From: Branchinecta lynchi
Lineage: Eukaryota; Arthropoda; Branchiopoda; Anostraca; Branchinectidae
NCBI GenBank assembly: GCA_023053575.1
Contig: JAKZAP010000013.1
Span: 21,507,070-21,571,069 of the forward strand
Direction: 5' to 3'
DNA length: 64,000 nucleotides
The translations under genes were made by a program, and so were the position numbers. This document shows, piece after piece, positions 1 to 9,890 of this stretch. Every line of letters begins with the position of its first letter. Position 1 is the stretch's first letter. The notes under the pieces are model-generated. The model was not told where the DNA came from, searched no databases, and saw only the letters and a program-made list of their open reading frames with translations.

Positions 1-35
1 ATTCCCATCTGAATCTGAAAGGAAATCCTTTTTAC

Positions 36-420
36 TTAAAGCACACCTCGCACTATTAACTGCTTATGTTCCAATATCCAAACTAGTTAAATACTGTAGA
101 ACTAGGCTCTGCTTTTAACAAATTGTAGACGGCTTTGGGTGTTATAAGCCTTTTATCTGGTCCATTGACTTCTAGCAAGAACACGGCAAAATTAGATAAC
201 TGGTTTTACGCATAAGCAGTATGGTACGGTACCGGAACACTCGTCGTCAGCTTGATACGCAGGGAAAATAGGGAAACGCGGAAAGTGTGAAAATCAGTGA
301 GGTGCCATTACCGGTTAGACTGTAACATAGAAAATTTGAATTTCCCGGTTTAAGAACTAAAAAATGATTGTTAGGGAGAAGTAGGTTGGATTGGCATTAT
401 ACTTACGACAGGTCCTTTAA
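36..420 (+). mobile_element. TTAA-flanked MITE, family D1 (copy 1)
   Basis: The element is bounded by TTAA at 36-39 and 417-420, reading TTAAAGCACACCTCGCAC at the left and GGTCCTTTAA at the right. The interior (a stretch ending in TTTTAAGCC-like sequence, then CCATTGACTTCTAGC) matches four other copies in this window, at 20245, 29262, 45582 and 52823. It has no coding capacity. Non-autonomous elements with TTAA target duplications are usually mobilised by piggyBac-type transposases; that assignment is inference from the TTAA alone. Confidence 0.7.
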
Positions 421-1640
421 GTGTGCATGGTGATAATTTTTGCACATACCCTAAAATATATCCATTCTTGTTCCCCGTTTTCTGCATTCGCTACACCCGT
501 ATATATTCTTGTGGTATGGCCTTTTCGAGACGTATCAGGCTCCCGCGTTTTCGGCAAGATTAGGCTATTGATCAGAAAGACCGGATCTACAAATTTTCCA
601 TCGTGTCGTATCATCTAAAGCAAAGGGCCCGTAGGGAGGCTAAAAGTAGTCGGAGCCGCGATCTTTTGTAGCAGTATTCCATCTTGCAGTACCTATACAG
701 AAGAAAATTTGAAAGAAACAGCCAGTTCACTCTATTTGTCAGTACATATACATTCTGCGTCAGCAAGTTGGTAAACTCACAGGTACTTAAAAAAAATTGC
801 CCCAGGATTAGTTTTCACAAGAAAGTCAAGCCAAATTTTGTCGTGAATACTATTTTGATAATTTTGTATTTTATCTCTGGCGGATTAGTTTGTCACACAT
901 TTTTAGTTACAATTTTTCGTTATCATTAGTCACAGTATTAAAAACAGTCTGATCTTTTCTTCTTCAGGGAACCAATTGATTGTGGATCGACAGTTCGACT
1001 GGAACACTTGACCACGTCACGACTGTTGCACTCTCATCATTTTGTCTCTCCACTCTCAAGTAACCAGGAAGTGTCTGCATTTGGAGAAGGAGGTTTGTAT
1101 TCAAAGAGGGTTTTCGGGAGCTGGAAAGCGGAGCCGAAATAAATCTCCTTGATTATTATTCTATTTCTAGATCCTCGGAAATGGGCGAGTAAATCTAAAA
1201 AAAAAAATACACAAAAATATATACAAATACTCCGTTACATAGTAGGGCAAGAATAAATAAGAAGACTATGTACTATGACCATGCGGAGTCGAGTATTTCC
1301 CGTAACTTTTCCGATGTGAACGAGCGGAGGTTAGTAGCTTCGCCCCATATCACGTTTCTTTACCTCTACAAATAGTGATCTCACTGTGAAACCACCTTGA
1401 GGAGAAGTAGAAGACAAAGTTGGTTGGCTCTCTGGACGTGCTCCAGAGCCGGTCACCGCGGAGTACGCCACCTGCATTTTCTTTCTCTGCGATGAGCAAC
1501 GGCGAAGACGGGAGTGGGATAGACGGGTAAAACGCTACAGTAAATACCTCTAGGTTCGCTCAGTTTCTGGATGGTACAAAGACAGAGGTTCTATCTGATT
1601 ATTTGTTCTTGCTATTAGTTGCCATTTTCGTCACAACCTC
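421..1640. other. No recognisable gene or repeat
   Basis: Mixed-composition DNA. Frames are short and unremarkable, and I see no inverted repeat, retrotransposon motif or convincing splice-bounded exon. Confidence 0.4.
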
Positions 1641-1821
1641 GCGAAAAGTTACTACGCTGACCGTTCCAACCTTCTCGAAAGAGTAACTATTTGCTTAGCA
1701 CGCTCGTGAGCGTAGTAACTACGGATCTCCGTAACGTGATTGGCCGGATTAGCCCTTGGCTCGACATTTTGCTGAAAATAGAAAAATGCGTTCAGCCTTG
1801 ACGCCAAGAAGTCAGAATTCG

Positions 1822-1829
1822 TGACGTCA
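1822..1829. promoter_or_regulatory. CRE-like palindrome TGACGTCA
   Basis: A perfect 8-bp cAMP-response element consensus lies in a locally CpG-containing stretch (about 1630-2060), 84 bp upstream of an ATG with G at -3 and +4. An 8-mer occurs by chance about once in 65 kb, so only the position before a candidate first exon makes it interesting. Confidence 0.3.
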
Positions 1830-1912
1830 TGCGTAGAACTATGATAGGTAGGGTGGAACACGCTCTTAGTATAGGTGCTACGGGTCCTTAATTCATTTGT
1901 TATACCTAGGTG

Positions 1913-2006
1913 ATGGCGACAGCGGGGATCATTGGAAAGTGGTTTGTGACAGCGACTTCTGGGAACGGGACGAAAGCATTGCATTGCAGCATCTTGACAC
2001 CGGAGC
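1913..2006 (+). CDS. Candidate first coding exon, unknown protein
   Basis: The ATG at 1913 opens a frame MATAGIIGKWFVTATSGNGT..., 31 codons plus one base, ending at a strong donor (GGAGC|GTAAGTG, GT at 2007-2008). Upstream is a CpG-containing stretch with a CRE palindrome. The composition (small residues, few low-complexity runs) is more protein-like than surrounding frames. No partner exon on the plus strand could be found in the window. The frame also reads through the donor to about 2215, so this could be a chance ORF. The protein is not recognised. Confidence 0.25.
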
Positions 2007-2096
2007 GTAAGTGTGCTACTTCAGCTACATGTAGTTGCGAGCGCTCAACGCGGCTCAACCCCTCGTCTGAAAAATTCGATAATATTTCATGTGCGA

Positions 2097-2584
2097 AGAA
2101 CGTGTCCGAAAGCTCCGAAACGAACGAAAATGCTGAATTAATTCAGCATTTTATGCAGCATTTCGCTTTCGGACTTAAATTTTCGCTGAATCAATGCAGC
2201 ATTAATTCAGCGTAAAATTCATCGACAAATTCAGCTAGAACGCTATTTTTCATGAAGAACGGCGATTCTTTCAGTGTTTTCGGTGGCAAACGTAGCAAAT
2301 TCAAAAAGACAACTGACAATTCGGCAAACATACCAAATGTAAGACAACTGGCGATCATGGTCCACGAAGAAAGGAAAGATAAGAAGGTTGTATATCAGTA
2401 GCTCATCCATCTTGTAAGCTTTATACAGCTAATTCTTTTTTCTTCTTCTTCTTCCTGACTTAAATTTTGGTATTCTAGAAGTGTCAGAGAAGAAAGAAAG
2501 GTAACAGCTTTCGGACAAAAAAAGAGAAGAAAATGTAGCATTAATGCAGCATTTACAGCACCAAAAAGCTTTCGGACACGTTCT
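2097..2584. mobile_element. 488-bp MITE with 18-bp perfect terminal inverted repeats
   Basis: AGAACGTGTCCGAAAGCT at 2097-2114 is the exact reverse complement of AGCTTTCGGACACGTTCT at 2567-2584. Just inside the left end, AATGCTGAATTAATTCAGCATTTT is palindromic, and related GCAGCATT words recur at 2150-2215 and 2535-2555. No coding frame. No target duplication is evident outside the repeat. Superfamily unknown. Confidence 0.75.
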
Positions 2585-2828
2585 ATATTGTGACGACCCA
2601 GGGTCACCAAGGACGCTAACACCACTGGACGTTACTGCGAGGTCTCTAGCATAACTGGCGTACCAGACGCGGTCTTGTTAGAGACTCCAAAAACACATAG
2701 GCCCAGACCATAAACCTTAACAAAGTAAGGGGTAAAGAAAAAAAAAATCCTTTTATTGGCTCCAGTCAATCACACAAAAGAAATTAACCGTTCAATAATT
2801 TTCCTTTATTTTCCACAGTCACTTTAAA

Positions 2829-2950
2829 TATTCCTTGAGCCCAAGCTAACTTTGAAACACATATATTTCAATAATTCATAAAACGGATACATCAGCTACG
2901 ATGCTTTAGCAGCGATATTTTGGCCCTTCTGGCAAGGGTCCTCGTCAGGC
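2829..2950 (+). repeat. Family F repeat fragment
   Basis: Carries two blocks also found elsewhere: TTGAGCCCAAGCT...CTTTGAAACA (again at 9738-9770) and ACGGATACATCAGCTACGAT followed by GGCCCTTCTGGCAAGGGTCC (again in the fold-back at 9211-9431). A second degraded copy of the GCCCTTCTTGGATAGGGTCC block lies in the same orientation at 3269-3300, and another at 48060-48095. Confidence 0.55.
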
Positions 2951-3366
2951 TGTCAATCTTCAGGGTCAACGTCGGGGAAGGAAACAAACCTGTAATCAAA
3001 CCTTGGAAACAAACCTTGTAGGCATATAACTGAGTTGATGACTTGTGGCTATCGGAAAAGCGATGAGGATCGTCATCATCCAGGGAAAAGGCTAGTTCAC
3101 AATGACGGTAAGACACGAACGACATCCGGCGGAAATAACTTGAACTTACTGCCTAGATGGCATATGTGCTTACGCCTTGTGTGGAAGTTCGGTTTATCTG
3201 GTGTTTGCGACGGACCTTCAGCCCAATCTGACTGTGAATCATACGCTGAGATTTGTTCCAGTGTTATTTCTGCCCTTCTTGGATAGGGTCCTCGTCAGGC
3301 CATAGCTAGGAGAACGAATCTCCAATCTCAACTGATAAACATAGATGGAGCGTCATACAAGGGACT

Positions 3367-3413
3367 TAAGCCGCTTTCACATTGACGCGTCGTTGCGATG
3401 CGCTGCGTATGCG
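3367..3413 (+). mobile_element. Terminal fragment of MITE family M
   Basis: GCTTTCACATTGACGCGTCG followed by CG-rich TGCGATGCGCTGCG matches the ends of the elements at 26235-26419 (minus) and 47327-47465. Only one end is present here. Confidence 0.5.
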
Positions 3414-3889
3414 TTTATCAGGAATGCCAACCAAATTTAATGGGGCCTGAGCCACAACATCTGGGAAGTACAGGTGGCTGCGCTGAACCGATAGGGCTGA
3501 ACGTATAAAAAAAAATCATTTAAATACAGCTGACGTATCGTTCCATGCCGCATAGTGATGCCCCTCCTTGCTTTGTCCGAGACCAAAATTGCGGTTGACC
3601 CGAGGAAGAAACTAACCTGAAATCGGGTCAAATCTTCTGTTCCACTTTTTGTGAGTCGATTCAGGAGGGAATTTTCCATACGGGCGGACAAGGAATCAAC
3701 CTTAGTCCAGTTAAGCGCTGCAAGTGGACTAGTTTCTGTTTATTCCCCCTTGTCTCGCATTCAACTCTTGCATAGAGGTAGTAAAAGTCGCACCCGTAAG
3801 GTAGTTGGTTACTTTCACTTTCTGTTACTGAGACATTTGTAAACCTTCGTTAACTGGGAAGCAAACTGCAGATTTTATAGTCATCATAC

Positions 3890-5060
3890 TGTGGATCTAC
3901 TTTACTATGTCTGAGTCGAGTGCTGGTGACGAGGCATAGTGGGACAAATATTGCGAACACACGATCATGGGAGCTCCCGGACTGGAATACTCTATATGAC
4001 TTCGTCCAAAACACGCCAGTGTTCCTCAGGAAGAAGAAGTAAAGGTCTCCGTAAGGACTCAAGCTCAACGACTCAAATCCTGTGTTAAACAATCATGGCG
4101 ATCTTTGGGAGCAGCTGTGATACCGCTTCAGCTTTCTTCCGCAGGTATCCGGAGATTCTGCAATCGGCAGTGAGAAATAGTCACCAAGAGTATTGCTGCA
4201 AGGATTTTCGGTACCATCATCACTTCCGTATGACAAGTTGAAATTTTGTCCACTTGATGATGAAAATGCAGAAAATCCGGCCGGGAAATCCTGATCGTGT
4301 GTTGGCACTCTAACAGAAACTAATCCGCTTGAGTTGTGTGTTAACCAGTGATTTTCTGATAAGGTAAAGGGTCTGGACCAGTTGAAAGATACAATAGTTG
4401 CGTTTTTGATGCAAATTCTCCTTTCGGTCCTCCTCGCAATTTTGGACTTGTCAGATAAAGCAAATTCTCCTTTTCTTGTGATTTTCTCAGAGTCGAGACC
4501 GGGGAAAGGTTCGCGATTCTGCAGAGTCGAGAAGTTGCTCCGATGGTGAATTCTGGATTCCCCTCTTTCCGTTCTCCTCCCTTATTGTTCAATATGCATA
4601 AACAGGTATACCGGGTTGCGGACGAGCTGCCAAATACTCTTGATGACTATCTCTCCTTGCCGATGCAAAATCTCCGGGCTCTCCGGGTAGCTAGCGGAAG
4701 AAAGGCAGAAGTGGTGTCACAACTGCCCCTTTAAAGATCGCGGTGATTGGTTGACACAGGATTTGAGTCGCTGAGTTTGAGTAGTACGGACACGCTTACT
4801 CCTTCTTCCTGAGGATCAGTGGCGAGTTTTGGACTTAGTCATATAGATTATCGTCCTTTTTTGCGTTTTTGTCAAAATTGAGGACGTGGAAAGCCTCGCG
4901 ATTCTGCAGAATCGAGAAGTTGCTCCGGTGGTGAATTCTCGATTCTCCGCTCTCTCAACAGAGTGCGGGTGTTCGTTATGCATAAACACATATACCGGGT
5001 TGCGGACGAGCTACCAAATTAGTGTTTTTGTCAAAAGCGAGAATAGATAAGGCAGAGGAG
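3890..5060. repeat. Rearranged, partly inverted repeat family R
   Basis: A block containing GATTTGAGTCGCTGAGTTTG, CTTCTTCCTGAGGATCA and TTTTGGACTTAGTCATATAG occurs inverted at about 3970-4230 and direct at about 4640-4850. A further partial copy of the GATTCTGCAGAGTCGAGAAG block repeats at 4515 and 4903. Two more direct copies lie at 28280-28625. Conceptual translations of the copies are alike (NTLDDYLSLPMQNL / NTLGDYFSLPIAES), but each copy carries different stops and shifts, so I treat it as a degenerate dispersed repeat, perhaps of coding origin. Confidence 0.5.
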
Positions 5061-5140
5061 CAAAAACGGTAATTTGTACGAGAAGCAACGATTCAGAAGC
5101 GGGAACGAAGAACTGAGAATTCAGATATAAAATGCAGCTA

Positions 5141-5414
5141 GCCCTAGGTTCACAGAGACTTTCACACTGAGGCGATATCGGCCATCGCCGATATTTTCGT
5201 CGTCAGAATCGGCGATTTCGGTTGCTTCGTCAGGCGATTTTCAATGTTGGGAAAATTCAGCTTTAATCGGGTGACAGTACGATTTTGTGCACACAACAGT
5301 AACATTTCGCGTTAAATTCTGTTGCCGACGAAAATTCTGCGTGAACCTCCAGGCGATACAAATCTTTGAAAAATCTCGTTCACCGCCGCGATTTTCTCTG
5401 TGTGAACCTAGGGG
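5141..5414. mobile_element. ~274-bp fold-back MITE
   Basis: CCCTAGGTTCACAGAGA at the left end mirrors TCTCTGTGTGAACCTAGGGG at the right (two extra bases in the right arm). The interior is rich in GGCGAT/ATCGCC words, including a palindromic CGATATCGGCCATCGCCGATAT near the left end. No coding frame; no certain target duplication. Confidence 0.55.
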
Positions 5415-5816
5415 AATATGTGTAAGTTACCCTGTGTGTAAATTGAGATTTGTTTCAGATATCTCGCATCTTCCGGGTCGACGTATGGCCGCCCAATTAA
5501 CGGCCAGATGGAGATCGTGGGAATCGTCCGAAAAGACTCAACTGCCTTGTGGCAGGCTGCCGAAGGACTTTACGTACACCCGACATCGAGCTCGCGAACA
5601 TCGCGAGATAGGGACGAGTTGTAATGAGGGACATTTCTAGTGGGGGGTCTAGGACTCAATTTTTTCACACCCTGGTGGATGTCATGTGTGACGCGTGCAC
5701 GGTGCTGTAATTTATTGATGTGTTTTAAGGTTTTTACTACCGTGGAGTACTTTTTGTAAAATATAAACTGTCAAGATTCCAGGCCACTTATGATTTGAGA
5801 TTCTTGTCTATTAAGT

Positions 5817-6400
5817 CAGTGGTTCACAACCTTTTCCGTAATGCGTACCCCTAATCAAGGAAGGTTCGAAAAGATTGCGTACCCCCTTTTTAAGAACGTG
5901 AAAAAGACGATACTTATTATCATAAATGATATGGCATCCATGTGTAAAGATACATACAAAATCAATGAGGCAGCCAGCCACTAGAGGCTGCTTTGTAGCA
6001 AAAGTTTTGTCAAATCTCGGCTCGACGTCATTAATGGCATATTATTTAAAGTCAGCCTGTTTCTTTCTTTTGTTTTGATATTCTCCGCGCTTTCATCAAG
6101 CTGCATCGCAAACTTTGTTTAGCTTAATTCGCAACCTGAATGACAATATCGCTGCGATGTCTTCGATTCTTCTTAAAAACAATATTGGTTGACTGAAAAC
6201 AGTCAGTAAGAATGAGCTGTCGGTCAGTAAAAATACCTTGCCCCTTCAGGTACAGTTTGGCTGGTGATGCCTCTGCGAGTAATATTAGGATTTCGACAAT
6301 CAAAAATGATCGAGGCGAGATTTTGAAGCTACAGACTAAATCGATTTTGGTTCCTTCGCGTACCCCGTGAGGAACGCGTACCACCGGTTGGGAAGCACTG
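5817..6400. mobile_element. 584-bp non-autonomous hAT element
   Basis: The ends are CAGTGGTTCACAACC and, inverted, CAGTGCTTCCCAACC (13 of 15 matching). The element is flanked by a perfect 8-bp duplication TATTAAGT at 5809-5816 and 6401-6408. An 8-bp duplication plus a CAGTGGTTCNCAACC terminus is the established signature of hAT elements of the Charlie/Blackjack type. Subterminal GCGTACCCC words occur near both ends. The interior has no transposase, so it depended on a partner elsewhere. Confidence 0.9.
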
Positions 6401-6466
6401 TATTAAGTGATTTAGAAACACTTTGGAAATGGCACTCCGGTAGATGCTGGTGTAGGAGTCGTGTGA

Positions 6467-6487
6467 GGGGGGGGGGGGGGGGGGGGG
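6467..6487 (+). repeat. Poly-G run of 21
   Basis: An uninterrupted G tract immediately downstream of the hAT element. Long G runs recur in the window (about 6750, 6841, 9010, 39665, 46185, 50910, 55210), several of them inside hAT-like MITEs. Confidence 0.8.
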
Positions 6488-6723
6488 TACTAGTACCTAA
6501 AGGCAGACTTATGCGTATGTTCATCTATCCAAAGTGAGGTCCCCCTTTAACCTAAAATAGGTACCGGCAGACAGGTTGCATATGTAATCACGCGATCTAA
6601 ATTTGAAATAACAAAGACAAATGTGAAATTTTTATCTTCAGTATAGTAGCCCTATTTCACTTACCATTCTTTGTTTTAATAGAGGACCAGGGCCCCTTGC
6701 CTCTAAAAGTGGACTCATTCGAG

Positions 6724-6863
6724 CAGGCCCGTATCCAGGAATTTATTTCGGGGGGGGGGGGGGGGGGTTACCTATGGGTCGGACAAAAAAGACACAGATC
6801 AGACGGAAAAGTCTATAAAATGATGATTTTTTCATGTTTCGGGGGGGGGGGGATAAGGCCTTG
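6724..6863. mobile_element. 140-bp hAT-like MITE, family C, with poly-G arms
   Basis: The left end CAGGCCCGTATCC and the inverted right end CAAGGCCTTATCC are flanked by a perfect 8-bp duplication CATTCGAG (6716-6723 and 6864-6871), typical of hAT. Internal blocks CGGACAAAAAAG, ACACAGATCAGA and GGAAAAG.CTATAAAA are shared with the copies at 8881-9055 and 41304-41491. Each arm carries a G run next to the terminus. Confidence 0.88.
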
Positions 6864-6990
6864 CATTCGAGTCAAAGGACCCTTATCTCACGCCTTGTTC
6901 AACTGGTCTGTTTCTGTGGACCTTTCGTCGGATAGAATAGAATCGCTGTGTTCATCACTGACATATCTGTTCTATATATCCTTCTGGTAG

Positions 6991-7072
6991 GTGTTATGAC
7001 GGATGGGAGAATATTATGACCCTTTTCATGTCATCTTTTCGCGGAACATAACACTGAAAAGGGTCATAACAC
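6991..7072. repeat. Short fold-back with two nested stems
   Basis: GTGTTATGAC at 6991-7000 pairs with GTCATAACAC at 7063-7072. Inside it, ATGACCCTTTTCA pairs with TGAAAAGGGTCAT. It is too short to classify; probably a deleted inverted-repeat element. Confidence 0.5.
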
Positions 7073-7081
7073 GGATATTCA

Positions 7082-7378
7082 CGTCACGCAAAAAATCAAC
7101 GAAGAAACCAACGAAAATGGGGTTTGTAAAGGCCAACTGTTAGGTTTGTGTCCCTTAGTTACCAGTTACAGCGATCGGCATGTGGCCAGATCGCTTGGCG
7201 ATCCGCGACTGAAACAAACCGGAATGAATTACACTGACTAGTCAGTCGACAATAATGAGTCACGACGGCGAGCGCGAGGGGTTAGTGCCTTTGCGAATCG
7301 CAAGACAGACAAAGTTGTGCTAGGCACAACACCAACAAAATATACTGTTGGTTTCTTCGTTCATTTTTTGCGATGTCA
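7082..7378. mobile_element. ~297-bp MITE with ~30-bp terminal inverted repeats
   Basis: The left arm contains CGCAAAAAATCAACGAAGAA and continues ACCAAC. The right arm is its inverse with few mismatches and ends CATTTTTTGCGATGTCA. The interior has no coding frame. Superfamily not determinable; no clear duplication. Confidence 0.65.
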
Positions 7379-7992
7379 GGCCAGTGTGGTTTACGAAATT
7401 ATCTTCATATTCACCTCATTTATGACTTCTCACTACGTAGAATCTGCCGCGACCTGTTAGCCGGTAAGGAGTGCGGCCGCGCTTCGTTTGACAAAAATGA
7501 CTCCCATCAGTTCAAGCAGCGTCGTACCATGGTCAGTCGAAGCGTTCTTTGTATCAAATGAGTGATCACACTCTTTGCCGGCTTAAGTTACGTAACCCAT
7601 AACTGACCGTAACTCACGGAAGCAAACCTTTAAAATAATTATTCATTATGTTATTTAAATTTCTAGATTCAAATGGTAACATGCACTTTATCAGGTGCCG
7701 ATACGTGCTATAAGGCCGATTCATAATAAAGTTTATCGAGCATCCGGTCTCAGCCAGTTTTGAAAATTATTCTGAAATTCTGTTTCCGCACGGATTTTGC
7801 CATTCCAAATTGAGTGTCCTACGTGACGTACTAGTTGAACCTGAGACCGAAGCTCAAACGAGTTCAGCTGGATGTAAAAGAGGACTGCCTTTTCCTGTTT
7901 GACTTGGTCAGAACTAGCCAATCAGAAAATTCCGCAACGTATTATTGATTGGTTAGGGTCCTAAACCACACACAGCAATCCAACCCCCTTGT
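7379..7992. other. No recognisable gene or repeat
   Basis: Short frames only. I see no repeat shared with the rest of the window. Confidence 0.4.
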
Positions 7993-8090
7993 TATGGCAC
8001 TTGCAGCTTCGCTCAAGTGCCACACACCGATCATTTTTCGGTCGGTCCACTTTTCTCGAGTTAGAGTACTTTCAGAAGTGCTAGGACAAT

Positions 8091-8376
8091 AGTTGCGTTT
8101 TTGATCGAAGTTTGAAGTTACCTTCAACCTCAAAGGTCTTTGTTTAAATGCCGTTTTTGGTCGCCGGTCACAGTTCCTTCGTCCTTCAAACTCTGACCGT
8201 CGAACTTCGTGCGCTAGCAAGTTCGAAGTTTGCTTGAATCGTCGAAGAAACGTCGACCTGGCAAGGATCGCCGGAGTCGTAAAAACACTAATTAAGCAAA
8301 CGGCGGACTTCGACGGCGTTCAAAAACGGAAATTCAGCAACCGGCTAAGCGAACGGCGAACAAAACTTCGATAACT
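8091..8376. mobile_element. Insertion inside family B copy 1
   Basis: Family B copies elsewhere read GTGCTAGGACGATGAAACTTGG. Here the same string is split after GCTAGGACAAT and resumes at AATGAAACTTTGCAGG. The intervening ~285 bp is rich in TTCGAAGTTTG, CGTCGAA and GGCGAAC words. Ends are weakly inverted (TAGTT...AACTA). Confidence 0.45.
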
Positions 8377-8880
8377 AATGAAACTTTGCAGGTATATCAG
8401 GGACCCGACCAAACTAACTTAGAAATAGTCACTTCCCCGATCCGACCGCCGTGTGGGAGTGGAGGAAAGGGGATCCAGAATCTTGAGGTATGTATAATTT
8501 GGAACGGGTGACCGGACCTTAATGAAACTTGATATTTCGAAATACCTCGTATATCTGATATCCCATTTCATGCACGAACCGGATCCGATGAATCTGGGGG
8601 TTTGGAGGGGGAACTGGAACACGCTTAGAGTGGAGCGAACGGGATGAAACTTGATGGGGAGAACAAGCACAAGCCGTAGATACATTAGTAATAGAACTGG
8701 ACCGGATTCAGTCACTGTGGGGGAGTCTGGAATCCCGAGTACATGTACTTCTAGATGTTCTAGGACGATGAAACTTGGCTTGAACATTAGAGACTTGACA
8801 AGATTGGCTTAGAAATAGTCAGTTCCTAGACCCGACCATCATTGGGGTAGTGGAGGGAGAGGGAATCCTGAATCGCGAGG

Positions 8881-9055
8881 CAGGCCCGTATCCAGGAATT
8901 TTTTTTTTTTTTAGGGGGGGGGGGTTTGCCTGCTGGACGGACAAAAAAGTACAAAAACACATAGATCAGAGGGAAAAGCCTATAAAAATCGTTCTTTTTG
9001 TGTGTTACGGGGGGGGGGGGTCAACCCCCTAACTCCCCCCCTGGATACGGCCTTG
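8881..9055. mobile_element. 175-bp hAT-like MITE, family C, nested in family B
   Basis: CAGGCCCGTATCCAGGAATT at the left and CTGGATACGGCCTTG at the right form the inverted termini, each followed by a G or C run. The host sequence is duplicated as TCGCGAGG before and TCGTGAGG after (one mismatch, one-base uncertainty in register). It shares its interior with 6724-6863. It sits inside the GAGGTAT word of a family B core, so it is younger than that copy. Confidence 0.8.
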
Positions 9056-9210
9056 ATCGTGAGGTATCTATAACTTTCGAACGGAAAATCGTATATCAAT
9101 GAAACTTGACATTTGGAAAGGCCTCCTGTACCATTTCAGGTCCGGACCGGATCCGATGAATGTTAGGGGGGGAGGCGAAAACCGGAAATTTTGTGACACA
9201 TTTAACGGTA

Positions 9211-9431
9211 CAAAACGGATAAGTCAGCTACATTTTATTAGAGCTGTATTTCGGCCCTTCTTGGCAAGGGTCCTCTTCGGGCTCAAGCTGGAAAATGAAC
9301 TTGTGAAAAACAATTAAAATTATTTCAGGAAGAATCTTTAATTGTTTTTCACAAGTTCATTTTCCAGCTTGAGGGGCTTGAGCCCTAGAGCAATATAGCT
9401 CTAATAAAATGTAGCTGACTTATCCGTTTTG
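9211..9431. mobile_element. 221-bp fold-back, family F
   Basis: The two ends are near-perfect inverses for about 35 bp (CAAAACGGATAAGTCAGCTA... at the left). A second inner pair (AGCTGGAAAATGAACTTGTG... with its inverse) leaves a loop of only ~18 bp near 9325. The left half carries GGCCCTTCTTGGCAAGGGTCC, itself a stem-loop. The whole can fold into one long hairpin. It abuts the end of family B copy 1. Confidence 0.75.
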
Positions 9432-9737
9432 CACCGCCAAATATAAATCATCCCTTTCGGTCCAGACATGGATACTTGATTCAGATAATCGGCTCCTTCT
9501 GGTGCTTTCCGTGCCGCTTCGGGTCGGGTCGGGTCGTCTCTGCCTCGTTGGCGGACTTGCTCTGGTGAGATCTACACGCAAAAACCTTGATGTTCAAGCA
9601 CCATCTTTGTTGCTTCTGTTTTTCTCCCCCTTTTTTGTTACTGATGTATTTGTTTTTGTTGTTTTTTGAATGTTTGCGCGGGGCCGAGTTGGTCCATAGT
9701 TTAATGAATAGACAAATTAAAAGTAATCAAATATTCT

Positions 9738-9805
9738 TTGAGCCCAAGCTGACTTTGAAACATTTATTCAAACGATGTTTACAACGGATACGTCAGCTAT
9801 GATTC
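9738..9805 (+). repeat. Family F fragment
   Basis: TTTGAGCCCAAGCTGACTTTG followed by ACGGATACGTCAGCTATGAT matches 2829-2905 in order and spacing. Confidence 0.55.
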
Positions 9806-9890
9806 TTAGTTACTGATTGTGTCAGATTTTAACCTCTTCTCTGCAACGATGGCTGTACAGGTGATTTGACTAAATCTCAAGAAGAGACAA

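Larger units (their letters stand above)
7993..9203 (+). mobile_element. Family B hairpin/microsatellite element, copy 1 (with two insertions)
   Basis: Begins with TATGGCACTTG, a short loop and CAAGTGCCA, then a CGGTCGGTCC tract. Degenerate core repeats follow, built from the words GATGAAACTTGG, ATCAGGGACCCGACCA, GGAGTGGAGG and GGATCCGATGAAT. It is interrupted by a ~285-bp segment (8091-8376) and by a hAT-like MITE (8881-9055). The layout of terminal hairpin, (GTCN)n tract and tandem core is that of DINE/Helentron-derived and 'pearl' elements; that placement is inference, since no Rep/helicase is present. The right boundary is approximate. Confidence 0.65.

Noticed and set aside
1652..1984. 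110-codon minus frame, histidine and arginine rich
   Set aside because: Antisense to the candidate first exon region; no splice borders or motifs and a CpG-containing context that favours open frames.
8419..8787. 122-codon open frame, minus strand
   Set aside because: Entirely within family B core repeats.
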